Made by a program: the position numbers and the translations under genes. 64,000 nt of DNA from Prado023 sp963777855 (GTDB lineage: Bacteria > Actinomycetota > Actinomycetes > S36-B12 > CAIYMF01), in contig CAVZRW010000003.1 in the NCBI GenBank assembly GCA_963777855.1, positions 1-64,000 on the forward strand. The letters are read 5' to 3'. This document shows positions 1-9,368 of the stretch, one piece after another. Below the pieces are notes generated by a model. That model had not been told where the DNA came from, did not search any database, and was given only the letters and a program-made list of their open reading frames with translations. Every line of letters begins with the position of its first letter. Position 1 is the stretch's first letter.

Positions 1-178
1 GCGTCTCGCCCGCGTCGGGATCGATGACCCCGAACATGATCCGCATCAGCGTGGTCTTGCCGGCACCGTTCGGCCCGAGGAGACCGGTCAGCACCCCGGA
101 CGGGACGTCGAACGTCACGTCGTCGAGGACCGGCCGTTCGGCGAAGGCATGGGACACCCCGCGCACCTGGAGCACCAC
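1..178 (-). CDS. ABC transporter ATP-binding protein (N-terminal part only)
   Basis: The 59 visible residues form the start of an ABC ATPase: a first beta strand (VLQVRGVSHAF), then the Walker A motif GPNGAGKT followed by TLMRIMFG. The rest lies left of the window. Such subunits hydrolyse ATP on the cytoplasmic face to power import or export. The substrate cannot be told from this fragment, although the GLLGPNGAGKTTLMR wording is typical of DrrA/CcmA-type exporters. The start is one of two consecutive GTG codons (178 or 175). It reads away from rsgA. Confidence 0.85.
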   Translation of the reverse strand, partial: MVLQVRGVSHAFAERPVLDDVTFDVPSGVLTGLLGPNGAGKTTLMRIMFGVIDPDAGET

Positions 179-229
179 ACCAGCGTAGTCCGGTTCCGGT
201 GGGCCCTTCCCGCCACCGCGCGGGCGCGG

Positions 230-235
230 TACAGT
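230..235 (+). promoter_or_regulatory. candidate -10 element for the leader/rsgA transcript
   Basis: TACAGT fits the actinobacterial TAnnnT -10 consensus and lies 36 nt before the ATG of the small leader ORF at 272. No convincing -35 is visible. Confidence 0.35.
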
Positions 236-271
236 CAGCGGCACCACATCGAGCCAGGACGGAGGGACGCC

Positions 272-313
272 ATGACCGCCATCGCGGACGGCCTCGCCCT
301 CCCCAGTTCCTGA
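272..313 (+). CDS. possible 13-residue leader peptide upstream of rsgA
   Basis: An ATG preceded by a strong ribosome binding site (GGAGGG at 261-266, 5 nt spacing) opens a 13-codon frame, MTAIADGLALPSS, ending in TGA. It sits between a candidate promoter and rsgA, and a perfect 7-bp GC hairpin (350-365) lies between it and the rsgA start. That layout would suit translation-coupled control of rsgA, but nothing beyond the start signals proves expression. It could equally be a remnant of a longer gene. Confidence 0.4.
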   Translation: MTAIADGLALPSS

Positions 314-349
314 CCACCTGCGACTGCCTGCCGATCCCGGCGCACCGCA

Positions 350-365
350 CCGCCGCTCGCGGCGG
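350..365 (+). promoter_or_regulatory. hairpin just upstream of rsgA
   Basis: CCGCCGC, a 2-nt spacer and GCGGCGG form a perfect inverted repeat (a 6-bp stem with a 4-nt loop is the realistic fold). It ends 9 nt before the rsgA ribosome binding site (GAGGA, 374-378). It may act as an attenuator or insulator. There is no U-run to make it a classical terminator. Confidence 0.4.
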
Positions 366-387
366 ATCTCGATGAGGATTCCCTGCG

Positions 388-1452
388 TTGTCAGACGTCA
401 CCTGCACCGTTCTGGTCCCATACGGCTGGACCATGTCCCGCGCCGATTCCCTGCCTGTCGGCTCCCACCCCGGCCGCGTCGTCCGCCACGACGGGGCGTC
501 GCTCCTGGCGATCACCGGACACGGTCCCCGATCGCTGCCCATCACCCCGCGGCTGGACCCCCGACCCACGGTCGGGGACTGGCTCGCCCTCCGCGACGCC
601 GACGCGTCGCCCGGGGAGGCGCGCATCGAGGCGGTCCTTGCGCGCACGTCGCTGCTGCGGCGGATGTCCGCTGACGGCGGCGGGGCCCAGGCGCTGGCCG
701 CCAACGTCGACGTCGTGCTGATCACCTGCGGCCTGGACCGCCCCCTGCGGGCAGGACGGGTGCACCGTGCCGCGGCCCAGGCGTGGGACGCCGGTGCGCA
801 GCCCGTGCTCGTGCTGACCAAGGCCGATGCCCCGGGTGCGGTGGCGCCCGACCTGCCGCGCCTCGAGCTCGAGCACCCGGGGATGCGGGTGCTCGTGACC
901 TCCGCCGGCGAGGGCGTCGGCCTCGAGGAGGTGCGGGCCGTGGTGGCCAGTCGCACGGCGGTGCTGGTGGGGGAGTCGGGGGCGGGCAAGTCCACGCTGA
1001 CCAACGCCCTGCTCGGTCGCGACGAGGCCGCCACGGGTTCAGTCCGCGCGGGCGACGCGAAGGGTCGGCACACGACGACGGCCCGCCAGCTGCACCTGGT
1101 CCCGGGGGGAGGCTGCCTCATCGACACCCCCGGAATCCGGTCCCTGGGCCTGTTCGCCGACCCCGAGGCGGTCGACGCGACCTTCCCCGAGATCGAGCAG
1201 CTCGCCGGATCGTGCCGGTTCAGCGACTGCCGGCACCGCAGCGAGCCGGGCTGCGCCGTGCTCGCGGCGCGTGAGACCGGTGAGCTGGCCGCGGTGCGGT
1301 ACGACTCGTGGCTGCGGCTGCAGAAGGAGCTCTCCAGCGCGGCGCTGCGCTCGTCGCCGCACGAGCTGCGCAGGTACGCGAAGGCCTTCTCGCGGGCGGC
1401 CCGGGAGGGGTCGGCGATCAAGCGCCGGGGCGGGGCCGAGGGTCCGCGCTGA
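388..1452 (+). CDS. rsgA: ribosome small-subunit maturation GTPase RsgA
   Basis: A circularly permuted GTPase that acts late in 30S subunit maturation. The permuted motif order is visible: G4 (LTKAD, about residue 143) precedes the P-loop GESGAGKST (195-203) and G3 (DTPG). The C-terminal zinc knuckle has C276, C281, H283 and C289, the exact C-x4-C-x-H-x5-C spacing of the family. An N-terminal OB-fold region of about 90 residues is present. The 354-aa length is normal. The start is TTG at 388, chosen because GAGGA lies 9 nt upstream and an in-frame stop at 373 blocks any extension. The downstream helicase starts 49 nt after the stop, so the two may be co-transcribed. Confidence 0.95.
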   Translation: MSDVTCTVLVPYGWTMSRADSLPVGSHPGRVVRHDGASLLAITGHGPRSLPITPRLDPRPTVGDWLALRDADASPGEARIEAVLARTSLLRRMSADGGGAQALAANVDVVLITCGLDRPLRAGRVHRAAAQAWDAGAQPVLVLTKADAPGAVAPDLPRLELEHPGMRVLVTSAGEGVGLEEVRAVVASRTAVLVGESGAGKSTLTNALLGRDEAATGSVRAGDAKGRHTTTARQLHLVPGGGCLIDTPGIRSLGLFADPEAVDATFPEIEQLAGSCRFSDCRHRSEPGCAVLAARETGELAAVRYDSWLRLQKELSSAALRSSPHELRRYAKAFSRAAREGSAIKRRGGAEGPR

Positions 1453-1501
1453 CCTCCCGGGCCCGGTTGGCGATCGGCGGCGGTCATGGGAGGGTCAGGG
1501 C

Positions 1502-4062
1502 GTGAACCCCCCCGGCGCGACTCTGACCGACCTGCTGGCGGTCCACGGCTCGTCGGGCACGCAGGGGCACGTGGGCGCGGCCAGTCCCGAGCAGCTGCTC
1601 GAGGAGTTCGCGACCTGGGCGGCGGCCAACGGCCTGCCCCTGTACCCGGCGCAGGAGGACGCGCTGCTCGAGCTGGCGGCCGGGTCGCACGTGATCCTGG
1701 CCACGCCCACCGGGTCGGGCAAGAGCCTGGTGGCCGTGGGTGCGATGTTCTTCGCGCTTGCCCAGGGCCGGCGCACGTACTACACGGCGCCGATCAAGGC
1801 GCTGGTCTCGGAGAAGTTCTTCGACCTGTGCGACCTGCTGGGGCCTGCGCGGGTGGGGATGATCACCGGGGATGCGGCCGTGAACCCCGACGCCCCGGTC
1901 ATCTGCGCCACGGCCGAGATCCTGGCCAACCTGGCCCTTCGCCAGGGGTCGGCGGCCCTGGTCGATGTCGTGTGCATGGACGAGTTCCACTACTACGGCG
2001 ACCGGGACCGGGGCTGGGCCTGGCAGGTGCCGCTCATCGAGCTGACCGGCGCCCAGTTCCTGCTCATGTCGGCCACCCTCGGCGACATGCGCCGCATCCG
2101 CGACGACCTCACCCGGCGCACCGGCCAGCCCGCGGCGCTGGTCACCGGCGGCGAACGGCCGGTGCCGCTTGACCTACTCCTACGCGCTGACCCCGATCCA
2201 CGAGACGATCGAGGAGCTGCTGGAGTCCGATCGCGCCCCCATCTACGTCGTCCACCCCACGCAGGCCCTCGCACTCGAGCGCGCCCAGGCCCTGATGAGC
2301 CTGAATGTGTGCACGCGCGCGGAGAAGGACGCGATCGCCGAGGCGATCGGCGACTTCCGGTTCACCGCCGGCTTCGGTCGCACGCTGACCCGGCTGGTGC
2401 GCCACGGGATCGGGGTCCACCACGCGGGGATGCTGCCCCGCTACCGGCGCCTGGTCGAGCAGCTGACCCGGGCCGGGCTGCTCAAGGTGGTCTGCGGGAC
2501 CGACACCCTGGGCGTCGGGATCAACGTCCCGATCCGCACCGTCCTGATCACGTCGCTGGTCAAGTTCGACGGCCGCCGGCTGCGGGTCCTGCGGGCACGG
2601 GAGTTCCACCAGATCGCCGGGCGCGCTGGCCGTGCCGGGTTCGACGTCGAGGGTTCGGTCGTGGTGCAGGCGCCGGAGCACGAGATCGAGAACCACCGGC
2701 TGGTCGCCAAGGCCGGCGACGACCCCAAGAAGCTGCGCCGGATCGTGCGGAAGAAGCCGCCGGAGGGCCCGACGTGGAGCCGGTCCACCTTCGACAAGCT
2801 GGTGGCTGCCGAGCCCGAGCCGCTGCGCTCCCGGTTCGACGTGACCCACGCGATGGTGCTCAATCTCGTGCACCGGCCGGGGGATGCTGACGCCGCACTG
2901 GCCCAACTCCTTGCCGACAACGACGAGGAGCCCGAGGCCCGAGAAGGCCTTGCCGCCCGCGCCCAGGCGATCCGCGAGTCGCTGCTCACCGCCGGGGTCC
3001 TGGAGGTCGTCGACCCGCCGGACGCGCGAGGGCCGCACGGTGCGCATCGTCGACGAGCTGCAGGTCGACTTCGCCCTGAACCAGCCCCTGTCGACCTTCG
3101 CGCTGGCTGCGATCGAGCTGCTGGACCGCGAGTCCGAGACCTACGCGCTCGACGTGCTCTCGGTGCTCGAGTCCACCCTCGAGGACCCGCGGCAGGTGCT
3201 GTTCGCCCAGCAGTTCCGGGCGCGCGGCGAGGCCGTGGCAGCCATGAAGGCCGAGGGCATCGAGTACGACGAGCGCATGGAGCTGCTGGAGGAGATCTCC
3301 TGGCCCACGCCGCTGGCCGACCTTCTCGAGGCCGCCTACGAGATCTACGCCGAGGGCCACCCGTGGGTGACGGAGTACCCGCTGCGGCCCAAGTCGGTGG
3401 CCCGCGAGCTCTCCGAGCTGGCGATGACGTTCGTGGAGTACGTCGGCCATCACCGCCTGGCCTCCTCGGAGGGCCTGGTCCTGCGGTACCTGGCCGATGC
3501 CTACAAGGCGCTCAAGCGGACTGTGCCCGACGAGGCCCGGACCGAGGAGCTGGCCGACCTCACCGAGTGGCTCGGGGAACTGGTGCGTCAGGTCGACTCC
3601 AGCCTGCTCGACGAGTGGGAGCGGCTGCTGCATCCCGACGACGCCGACATGGCAGCCGTGGGCCGGCGCAGCATGGACGCCGGCCCTCCGCCGGTGACCG
3701 CGAACGTGCGCGCATTCCGGGTCCTGGTCCGCAACGCGATGTTCCGCCGCGTCGAGCTGGCCGCGCTGCGTCGATGGGAGGACCTGGGGGCCCTGGACGC
3801 CGACGCCGGCTGGGATGCTGCGCGCTGGGAGCAGGCGATGGCCGGCTACTACGCCGAGCACGCGGACCTGGGCACCGGTCCGTCCGCCCGTGGGCCGCTG
3901 CTGCTGCAGGTCGAGGTCGTCCCCGGGCTCTGGCGGGTGCGCCAGGTGTTCGACGATCCGGCCGGTGACCACGACTGGGGGATCAGCGCCGAGGTGGACC
4001 TCGCCGCCAGCGACGAGGAGGGCACCGCCGTGGTGCGGGTCACCGCGGTGGACTGCTGGTGA
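1502..4062 (+). pseudogene. DUF3516-type DEAD/DEAH-box RNA helicase, broken by two frameshifts
   Basis: The reading spans three frames that together make one actinobacterial SF2 helicase of about 854 aa. Frame 1 (from GTG 1502, after GGGAGGG) has the Walker A region ATPTGSGKS, motif II as DEFH and motif III as SATL. Frame 2 takes over near 2166-2175 with HHAGMLPRYRR, GTDTLGVGINVP and the motif VI region QIAGRAGRAG. Frame 3 takes over near 3021-3030 and carries the DUF3516 C-terminal domain to TGA 4062. The second break looks like loss of one GC from a GCGCGC run; the first looks like about five missing bases or one extra. The protein on either side of both breaks is well conserved, so sequencing or assembly error is more likely than decay. 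If real, the product would stop after the first RecA domain. Confidence 0.85.
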
Positions 4063-4069
4063 GCGGGGC

Positions 4070-4867
4070 TCAGCTGCCCGTGGGTGTGCGGGGTGCGTTG
4101 AGGATCAGCTGGTAGGAGTCCGGCTGGACGCCGAGGTCGCCGACGAAGGGGCTGTCGTAGGCGGCGATCAGGATGACCACCATCCCGATGATGGTGGCCA
4201 GCAGGCTCACCAGCAGCACGTGCAGCTTCAGGTCGGCGACCACGAAGAGGTAGGCCGAGCCGATCGAGAGCCCGGCGCCGAACAGCACGAACACCCACAT
4301 GGCTCCCGACAGGTGACCGCCCACCGCATCCAGGCGCAGGCGGCGCAGCTCGACCATGTCGCGGAAGGTGTCCAGGGCCAACTCGTGCACCGCCTGCATG
4401 CCGTTGCTGGTCGGCTCGTAGGCCCCGAGGGTGGCCTGCAGGTCGCCGACCAGCTGGGTGCCGCCGTTGGGGACCTCGCCACGGGCCTGTGCCGGCCAGT
4501 CCTCCTCGACGATGTGGGTCAGGTAGGCCAGCAGCCCTCGGTCCAGCTCCGCGCGCACGTCCGCGGGGTACAGCTGGGACTGCCGGTACATCGTGGCGAT
4601 CATCGCCGCCTCCTGCGAGCTGCGGTCCTCCTGGGCGCTGTGCTCCTCCCAGGTGTTGACCGCGACGAGGGCGATCGCCAGCGCGTAGAACACGAGGATC
4701 GCCTGCACCATCGCGCCGCCGAACTCGGCGTCCTCGCGCTCCATGTCCAGGTGGGGCAGCACCCAGCGGCGGGTGGCCAGCAGGCCGAGCACGGCCGAAC
4801 CGACGAAGACGACGATCACCACGGTGCAGATCAGCCACAGGGGAAGGCTGAGGAAGGCGGTGGACAT
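4070..4867 (-). CDS. DUF4239 (bestrophin-like) membrane protein
   Basis: A 265-aa integral membrane protein with two N-terminal hydrophobic segments (LWLICTVVIVVFVGSAVLGLL and a second near residues 55-75), a central hydrophilic helical part, and two C-terminal segments. The early sequence DAEFGGAMVQAILVFYALAIALV and the overall two-plus-two layout match the DUF4239 family, whose function is unknown. It converges with the helicase, with only 7 nt between stop codons. The start at ATG 4867 leaves little upstream signal; an in-frame ATG 12 nt earlier is the alternative. Confidence 0.75.
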   Translation of the reverse strand: MSTAFLSLPLWLICTVVIVVFVGSAVLGLLATRRWVLPHLDMEREDAEFGGAMVQAILVFYALAIALVAVNTWEEHSAQEDRSSQEAAMIATMYRQSQLYPADVRAELDRGLLAYLTHIVEEDWPAQARGEVPNGGTQLVGDLQATLGAYEPTSNGMQAVHELALDTFRDMVELRRLRLDAVGGHLSGAMWVFVLFGAGLSIGSAYLFVVADLKLHVLLVSLLATIIGMVVILIAAYDSPFVGDLGVQPDSYQLILNAPRTPTGS

Positions 4868-4931
4868 GGGCGGCAGCATGCCACGCACCGGCAGTGCGCG
4901 GAGACGTGGCCGCGCGGGGGAGGATGGCGGC

Positions 4932-5387
4932 GTGGACGAGCACGTGAGCATCCAGCAGCGCTACTACCCGACGATCACCTGCTTCGGGTGCGGCCCGGCC
5001 AACCCGAAGGGCCTGCAGCTGCGCAGCTACCCTGCCGACGGGCTGGTCGTGGCCCGGTTCCGGCCCTGGCCCGAGCACGACAACGGCTTCGGGTACCTCA
5101 ATGGCGGGATCATCGCCACCCTGTTGGACTGCCACAGCGGAGCCGCGGTCTTCCACGAGGCGCATCGGGTCGCCGATGCCCCACTCGAGGGCGCTGCGCT
5201 GCCGTTCGTGACCGCGGGGCTCGACGTGCGCTACCTGCGCCCCTGCCCGCTGTTCGAGACCCTGGAGCTGCGCGCGCAGATCACCTCACGTGAGCAGGAC
5301 CAGATGACGGTGGAGGTGGCCGTGCTCTGGGACGGCAAGCCGCGCGCGAGCGCCACGGCCCTGTGGAAGCGCTGGCGGCCACGGTAG
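4932..5387 (+). CDS. PaaI-family hotdog thioesterase
   Basis: A 151-aa single hotdog domain, probably hydrolysing acyl-CoA thioesters in the cytosol. The family marks are the N-terminal CFGCGPANPKGL motif, the central helix region GGIIATLLDCHSGAA, and the strand LDVRYLRPCPL. The start is GTG 4932 with GGAGGAT about 7 nt upstream; a second in-frame GTG at 4944 is possible. It lies back to back with the DUF4239 gene, with 64 nt between the starts. The substrate is not predictable. Confidence 0.88.
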   Translation: MDEHVSIQQRYYPTITCFGCGPANPKGLQLRSYPADGLVVARFRPWPEHDNGFGYLNGGIIATLLDCHSGAAVFHEAHRVADAPLEGAALPFVTAGLDVRYLRPCPLFETLELRAQITSREQDQMTVEVAVLWDGKPRASATALWKRWRPR

Positions 5388-5431
5388 GGCCCCACGAGAC
5401 GCCGCGGGCCCCACCCGCCTGCACCTGGCCG

Positions 5432-7679
5432 CTACTGCTCCTCCCCGCCGATCGCCACCGCCAGGGCGGCGTCCTCGTCGAGCTCGTGGTTCGCCCGGGC
5501 CAGCCGGCTCGGCCACCACGTCGTCGGGCCGATGGTGATCACCGCCGAGGGCACCACCAGGGAGCGCACGAGCAGGGTGTCGATGAGCACGCCGGCCGCG
5601 ACCAGGAACGCGATCTCGAACAGGAACAGCAGCGGCAGCAGCGCCAGGGCGCTGAACGTGGCGGCCAGCACGATGCCTGCGCTGGTGATCACCCCGCCGG
5701 TGACGGCCAGGGCGCGCAGCATGCCGGCCCGGTTGCCGTGCTTGATCGTCTCCTCCCGTGCCCGGGTCATCAGGAAGATGTTGTAGTCCACACCCAGGGC
5801 GGCCAGGAACACGAACGCGAACAGGGGCACGGAGGGATCCGCGCCGGGCAGGTCCAGGATCTGGAAGAAGACGATCGCCGAGAGCCCGATGGTCGCCGCG
5901 AACGACACCACGACGGTCGCGATGAGCACCAGCGGCGCCACGATCGCCCGCAGCAGCAGGATCAGCACGATCAGCGTCACCAGCAGGACCGCGGGGATGA
6001 TCACCCGAAGGTCGCGCTGCGCGGCAGCCTTCGTGTCGAGCTGGATGGCGGTGGTGCCGCCGACCAGCGCCTGCGGGCTGACGGAATCGAGGTCCGCGCG
6101 CAGCTGCTCCACGGTCTCCTCGGCGGCGACGGAGTCGGCCTGGTCGGCCAGTGTCACCTGAAGCAGGACGTTGCCGTCGACGACCATCGGCTGCGCGTCG
6201 GGCCCGGGCGGCCCCGCGACCTGCGGCACGACGCCTGCGACCCCGGCGTTGGCGGCGATCACCGAGGTCATCTCGGCGGTCAGCTCCTGCGGGCCGATGA
6301 CGATCGTCTCGCTGCCGGACCCGGCGGGGAAGTGCCGCGCCAGGGCGTCCTGGCCCTCGGTCGACTCGACCGAGACCAGGAACAGCTCGGACTGCGGGAC
6401 GCCCTCGGCCTTGAACATCGGCACGAACGCGCTCAGGGCCAGCAGCACCGCCAGCGAGCCCAGGAGCACCGCGCGGGGCCGGCGGTCGACCATGGTGGCC
6501 ACGCGCGTCCAGAACCCGGCGACCTGGGCCTGCGGGTGCGTGAGGTCGAGCTTGGGACGCACCGGCCAGAACGCCTTGCGGCCCAGCATCACCAGGACGG
6601 CGGGCAGGAACGTCAACGAGGCCAGCATCGCGAAGAGGATGCCGACCGCGGCCACCGGGCCGAGGCCGCGGTTGGAGTTCAGCTCGGAGAGCAGCAGGGT
6701 CAGCACGCCCAGGATGACCGTGCCGCCCGAGGCGAGGATCGCCTCCGCGGTGCCCTTGAGGGTGGCCCGCATCGCGTCGACCTGGTACTCCGTGCGGCGC
6801 AATTCCTCGCGGAAGCGCGACACCAGCAGCAGGGAGTAGTCGGTGGCTGCGCCGATCACGAGGATGAACAGGATCCCCTGGCTCTGGCCGTTGAGGGTGA
6901 TCACGTCGTTGGCGGCGAGCTGGTAGATCACGAACGACGCCGCGCCGAGGGCCAGGATCGAGGTCAGCAGCACGATCACGGGCAGCACGGGGCTGCGGTA
7001 GACGATCAGCAGGATCAGCAGCACGACGCCGAGGGCGACCAGCAGCAGGATGCCGTCGATCTCGCCGAAGGCCTCGGCGAAGTCGGCCAGCACGCCCGCG
7101 GGGCCGGTGACGTAGATCTGGGCGCCGAGGGCGCGCGCAGGGCTGTCGGCAAGGATGGCCCGGATCTGCGTGACCTCCGTGCCGGGCTCCGCCTCGGGGG
7201 AGATCTCCAGGTTGGCGATGACGGTGACGGCCTGCTTGTCCTCGCTCGGCACGGGCCCGATGACCGGCTGGGTCACGCCGGGCACCTGGGAGATCTTCTC
7301 GATGTCGGCGGAGACCGCGGCGAGCTCGGCTGCGTCGACCGGCCCGTCGAACTCGTAGACCACGATCGCCGGCAGGGTGTCGCTGGTGGCGAAGTCCAGG
7401 CTGAGCTCGCGCACCTTCGTGGACTCGGCGCTGGCCGGCAGGAACCCGGCCGCGTCGTTCTCCTGCACGTCGGACAGCTGCCCGGCGAACGAGCCCAGCG
7501 GGCCGACGACGAACAGCCAGACGACCACGATCAGGGCGGGGACCAACCAGCGCCGCAGCCGGATGCCGCCGCGGCTGTGCGCGTCGTGCAGCGCACCGCC
7601 GTGCCCGTGGCTGCCGGTCGCGGGGTCTGCCGGTCGCGGGGTCGCCGGTCGGCGGATCGGTGGGCTGGTCGGGTGCCAT
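5432..7679 (-). pseudogene. MMPL/RND-family transporter, N-terminus frameshifted by a 16-bp duplication
   Basis: The body (704 aa from 7546) is a full MMPL transporter with two repeats of an exported loop plus a membrane bundle, including GAATDYSLLL and LGVDYNIFLMTRAREE. These contain the intramembrane Asp-Tyr pairs of this family, which exports lipids or drugs using the proton gradient. The natural start is ATG 7679 with GAGGGAG before it (MAPDQPTDPPTGD), but the frame breaks at an exact 16-bp tandem duplication (7612-7627 and 7628-7643). Removing one copy gives a continuous 743-aa protein running DPATGSHGHGGALHDA into RRWLVPALIV. If the duplication is real, expression would need a weak TTG at 7546, inside the first membrane helix. 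Confidence 0.85.
7612..7643 (-). repeat. perfect 16-bp tandem duplication inside the MMPL gene
   Basis: TGCCGGTCGCGGGGTC occurs twice head to tail (+ strand, 7612-7627 and 7628-7643). Sixteen is not a multiple of three, so the extra copy shifts the reading frame of the transporter. A third partial copy (GCCGGTCGG) follows. Confidence 0.95.
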
Positions 7680-7719
7680 GGGGACTCCCTCGTCCGGGGT
7701 GCGTGCTGGCTGCGTGGTT

Positions 7720-7800
7720 GGTCGTGCGAGCGGGTGGTACCAGCGGGTCGTGCGAGCGTGGCGGGACGTGGGTCGTGCGAGCGGGTCGTCGGGTCGTGCC
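7720..7800. repeat. short spaced direct repeats upstream of the MMPL gene
   Basis: GGTCGTGCGAGCG recurs at about 7720, 7746 and 7771, spaced 25-26 nt, with a partial copy at 7792. The block lies in the 227-bp gap between the MMPL start and the WS/DGAT stop. The regular helical-turn-like spacing could mark binding sites for a regulator, but it is also what GC-rich slippage produces. Confidence 0.55.
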
Positions 7801-7906
7801 GGACCTGGGGCCGGTTGCGTTCGGCTCATCCTGCACCAACCGCCACCCGCCCTGCAGTCACGGGGTGACGGCGCGTCGGCACCGGTGCCGACCGCGGTCG
7901 TGGGAG

Positions 7907-9244
7907 TCAGGTGAGGTGCATGGGTGCGGCTGCCAGGGCGTGCAGTTGCTCGGCCAGGGTGCCGGCCAGCTGGTCGGACTCGGGCACCGCGTCGGGGTCG
8001 ACGATGACGGTGATGCCCAGGGTGCCGGCGTAGGACAGCACGGCGAAGGCCACGGTGACGTTGCCGGCCGTGCTCGTGATCGGCACCACCTCACGGATCG
8101 CGGCGCCCGTCAGGTGCAGGAGCTGGTCGGGGCCGTGCATGTTGGTCAGGAAGGAGTTCACGAGCCGCTGCCGGTCGATCATCGGGCGGAACAGGCCCAT
8201 GGCAGCCAGGGCCCGGAAGGCCGGGGTCAGCAGCGCGGCCGAGGCCCCGCGCTGGGTCCCGCGCTGCTCGGCGGTGACCCGCGCGACCGCGGCCAGGCGG
8301 GCGCTGGCGGGGTGGAGCATCGGCACCCGCACGGGCATGACCCCGGTGCTGTTGCCCAGCTGCTCGGTCGTGGCCCGATCACGGGCGGAGACGGGCACGG
8401 AGACCACCAGCTCCGCCACCGCCTCCCCGCGGGCGTCCAGCAACGACTCGAGGGCGCCGGTGGCGGCCGTGAGCAGCAGGTCGTTGATGGTGGCTCCGTG
8501 CGCCCGGGCAGCGGCCCGAACCGGGGACAGGGGCACCTGGACCACGTGGATCCGCCGCCGCGGGCCGGTGGGCGTGGTCAGCGACGAGCGCGCGGCGGCC
8601 CGGGGGCGTTGGGTGCCGAGCTCGCGCAGTCCCGCGCCCAGGGTGGCCAACCCCTCGGGGAGCCGGCGCACCGCGCGGGCGCGCTGCGCGCGGGCCTCGG
8701 CGCGCAGCGCGCGCGGCGTCGGCAGGGGGCGTGCGGCAGGCAGGGGGCGCGGCAGGTCCACCGGGGCGCCGTCCACCAGGGCGCCGAGCACAGCGAGCCC
8801 GCCGATCCCGTCGGCGAGCACGTGATGGAAGGCCACCACGAGCGCGGTGCGGCCATCGGCCAGGCCCGTGATGACGCTCGCGCGCCAGAGTGGGCGGGCG
8901 CGGTCCAGGGGTGCGGTCACCACGGCCACGGCGAGGTCGAGCAGGGCGCGGCGGTCACCGGGGGCTGGGCAGGCGGCCTGGTGCACGTGTCGGCCGGGGT
9001 CGAACTCGGCGTCATCGACCCAGATGGGCCGCCCGCAGCCGGGCGGCACACGCTGGAGGCGCTGGCGCATCCGCGGGACCTCCGCGAGTCGGCGCTCCAG
9101 CAGCGACCGGACCCGGGCCGGGTCCAGGTCGACGGGATCGAGAACCAGCAGGGCGCCGACGTTCATCGGCACCGGACCGACGTCGCTGGCCAGGGCCTGC
9201 GCGTCCGCGGTCCCGATGCGCTCGAACCAGCTCGCTGTCGCCAC
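7907..9244 (-). CDS. wax ester synthase/diacylglycerol O-acyltransferase (WS/DGAT), first copy
   Basis: A 445-aa acyl-CoA-dependent acyltransferase that makes triacylglycerol or wax esters at the membrane. The catalytic motif HHxxxDG is present as FHHVLADGIGG. The late motifs NSFLTNMHGP and the C-terminal NVTVAFAVLSYAGTLGITV also match the family. Start GTG 9244 was chosen because ATASWFERIGTADAQAL resembles the usual N-terminus. It lies between the MMPL exporter and a ClC-like channel on the same strand. A second, diverged WS/DGAT is at 26233, so the strain probably stores neutral lipid. Confidence 0.9.
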   Translation of the reverse strand: MATASWFERIGTADAQALASDVGPVPMNVGALLVLDPVDLDPARVRSLLERRLAEVPRMRQRLQRVPPGCGRPIWVDDAEFDPGRHVHQAACPAPGDRRALLDLAVAVVTAPLDRARPLWRASVITGLADGRTALVVAFHHVLADGIGGLAVLGALVDGAPVDLPRPLPAARPLPTPRALRAEARAQRARAVRRLPEGLATLGAGLRELGTQRPRAAARSSLTTPTGPRRRIHVVQVPLSPVRAAARAHGATINDLLLTAATGALESLLDARGEAVAELVVSVPVSARDRATTEQLGNSTGVMPVRVPMLHPASARLAAVARVTAEQRGTQRGASAALLTPAFRALAAMGLFRPMIDRQRLVNSFLTNMHGPDQLLHLTGAAIREVVPITSTAGNVTVAFAVLSYAGTLGITVIVDPDAVPESDQLAGTLAEQLHALAAAPMHLT

Positions 9245-9368
9245 AGCTGGACCCTCCCACGCCGGCCTGCCGTACGCGGTGCTGCGCAGCGGCCGGTATC
9301 TGGAGAACACCACCGGCGAACTGGCGGCCCACCTCAGGCCCTCGAAGCGGCCGACGCCGCCCGGATGC

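Noticed and set aside
1502..4062. Programmed frameshifting in the helicase
   Set aside because: No slippery heptamer or downstream pseudoknot is visible, and two shifts in one gene together with other indels in the window fit error better.
7720..7800. GGTCGTGCGAGCG repeats as a CRISPR array or origin
   Set aside because: Too few and too short, with no cas genes and no DnaA-box pattern.
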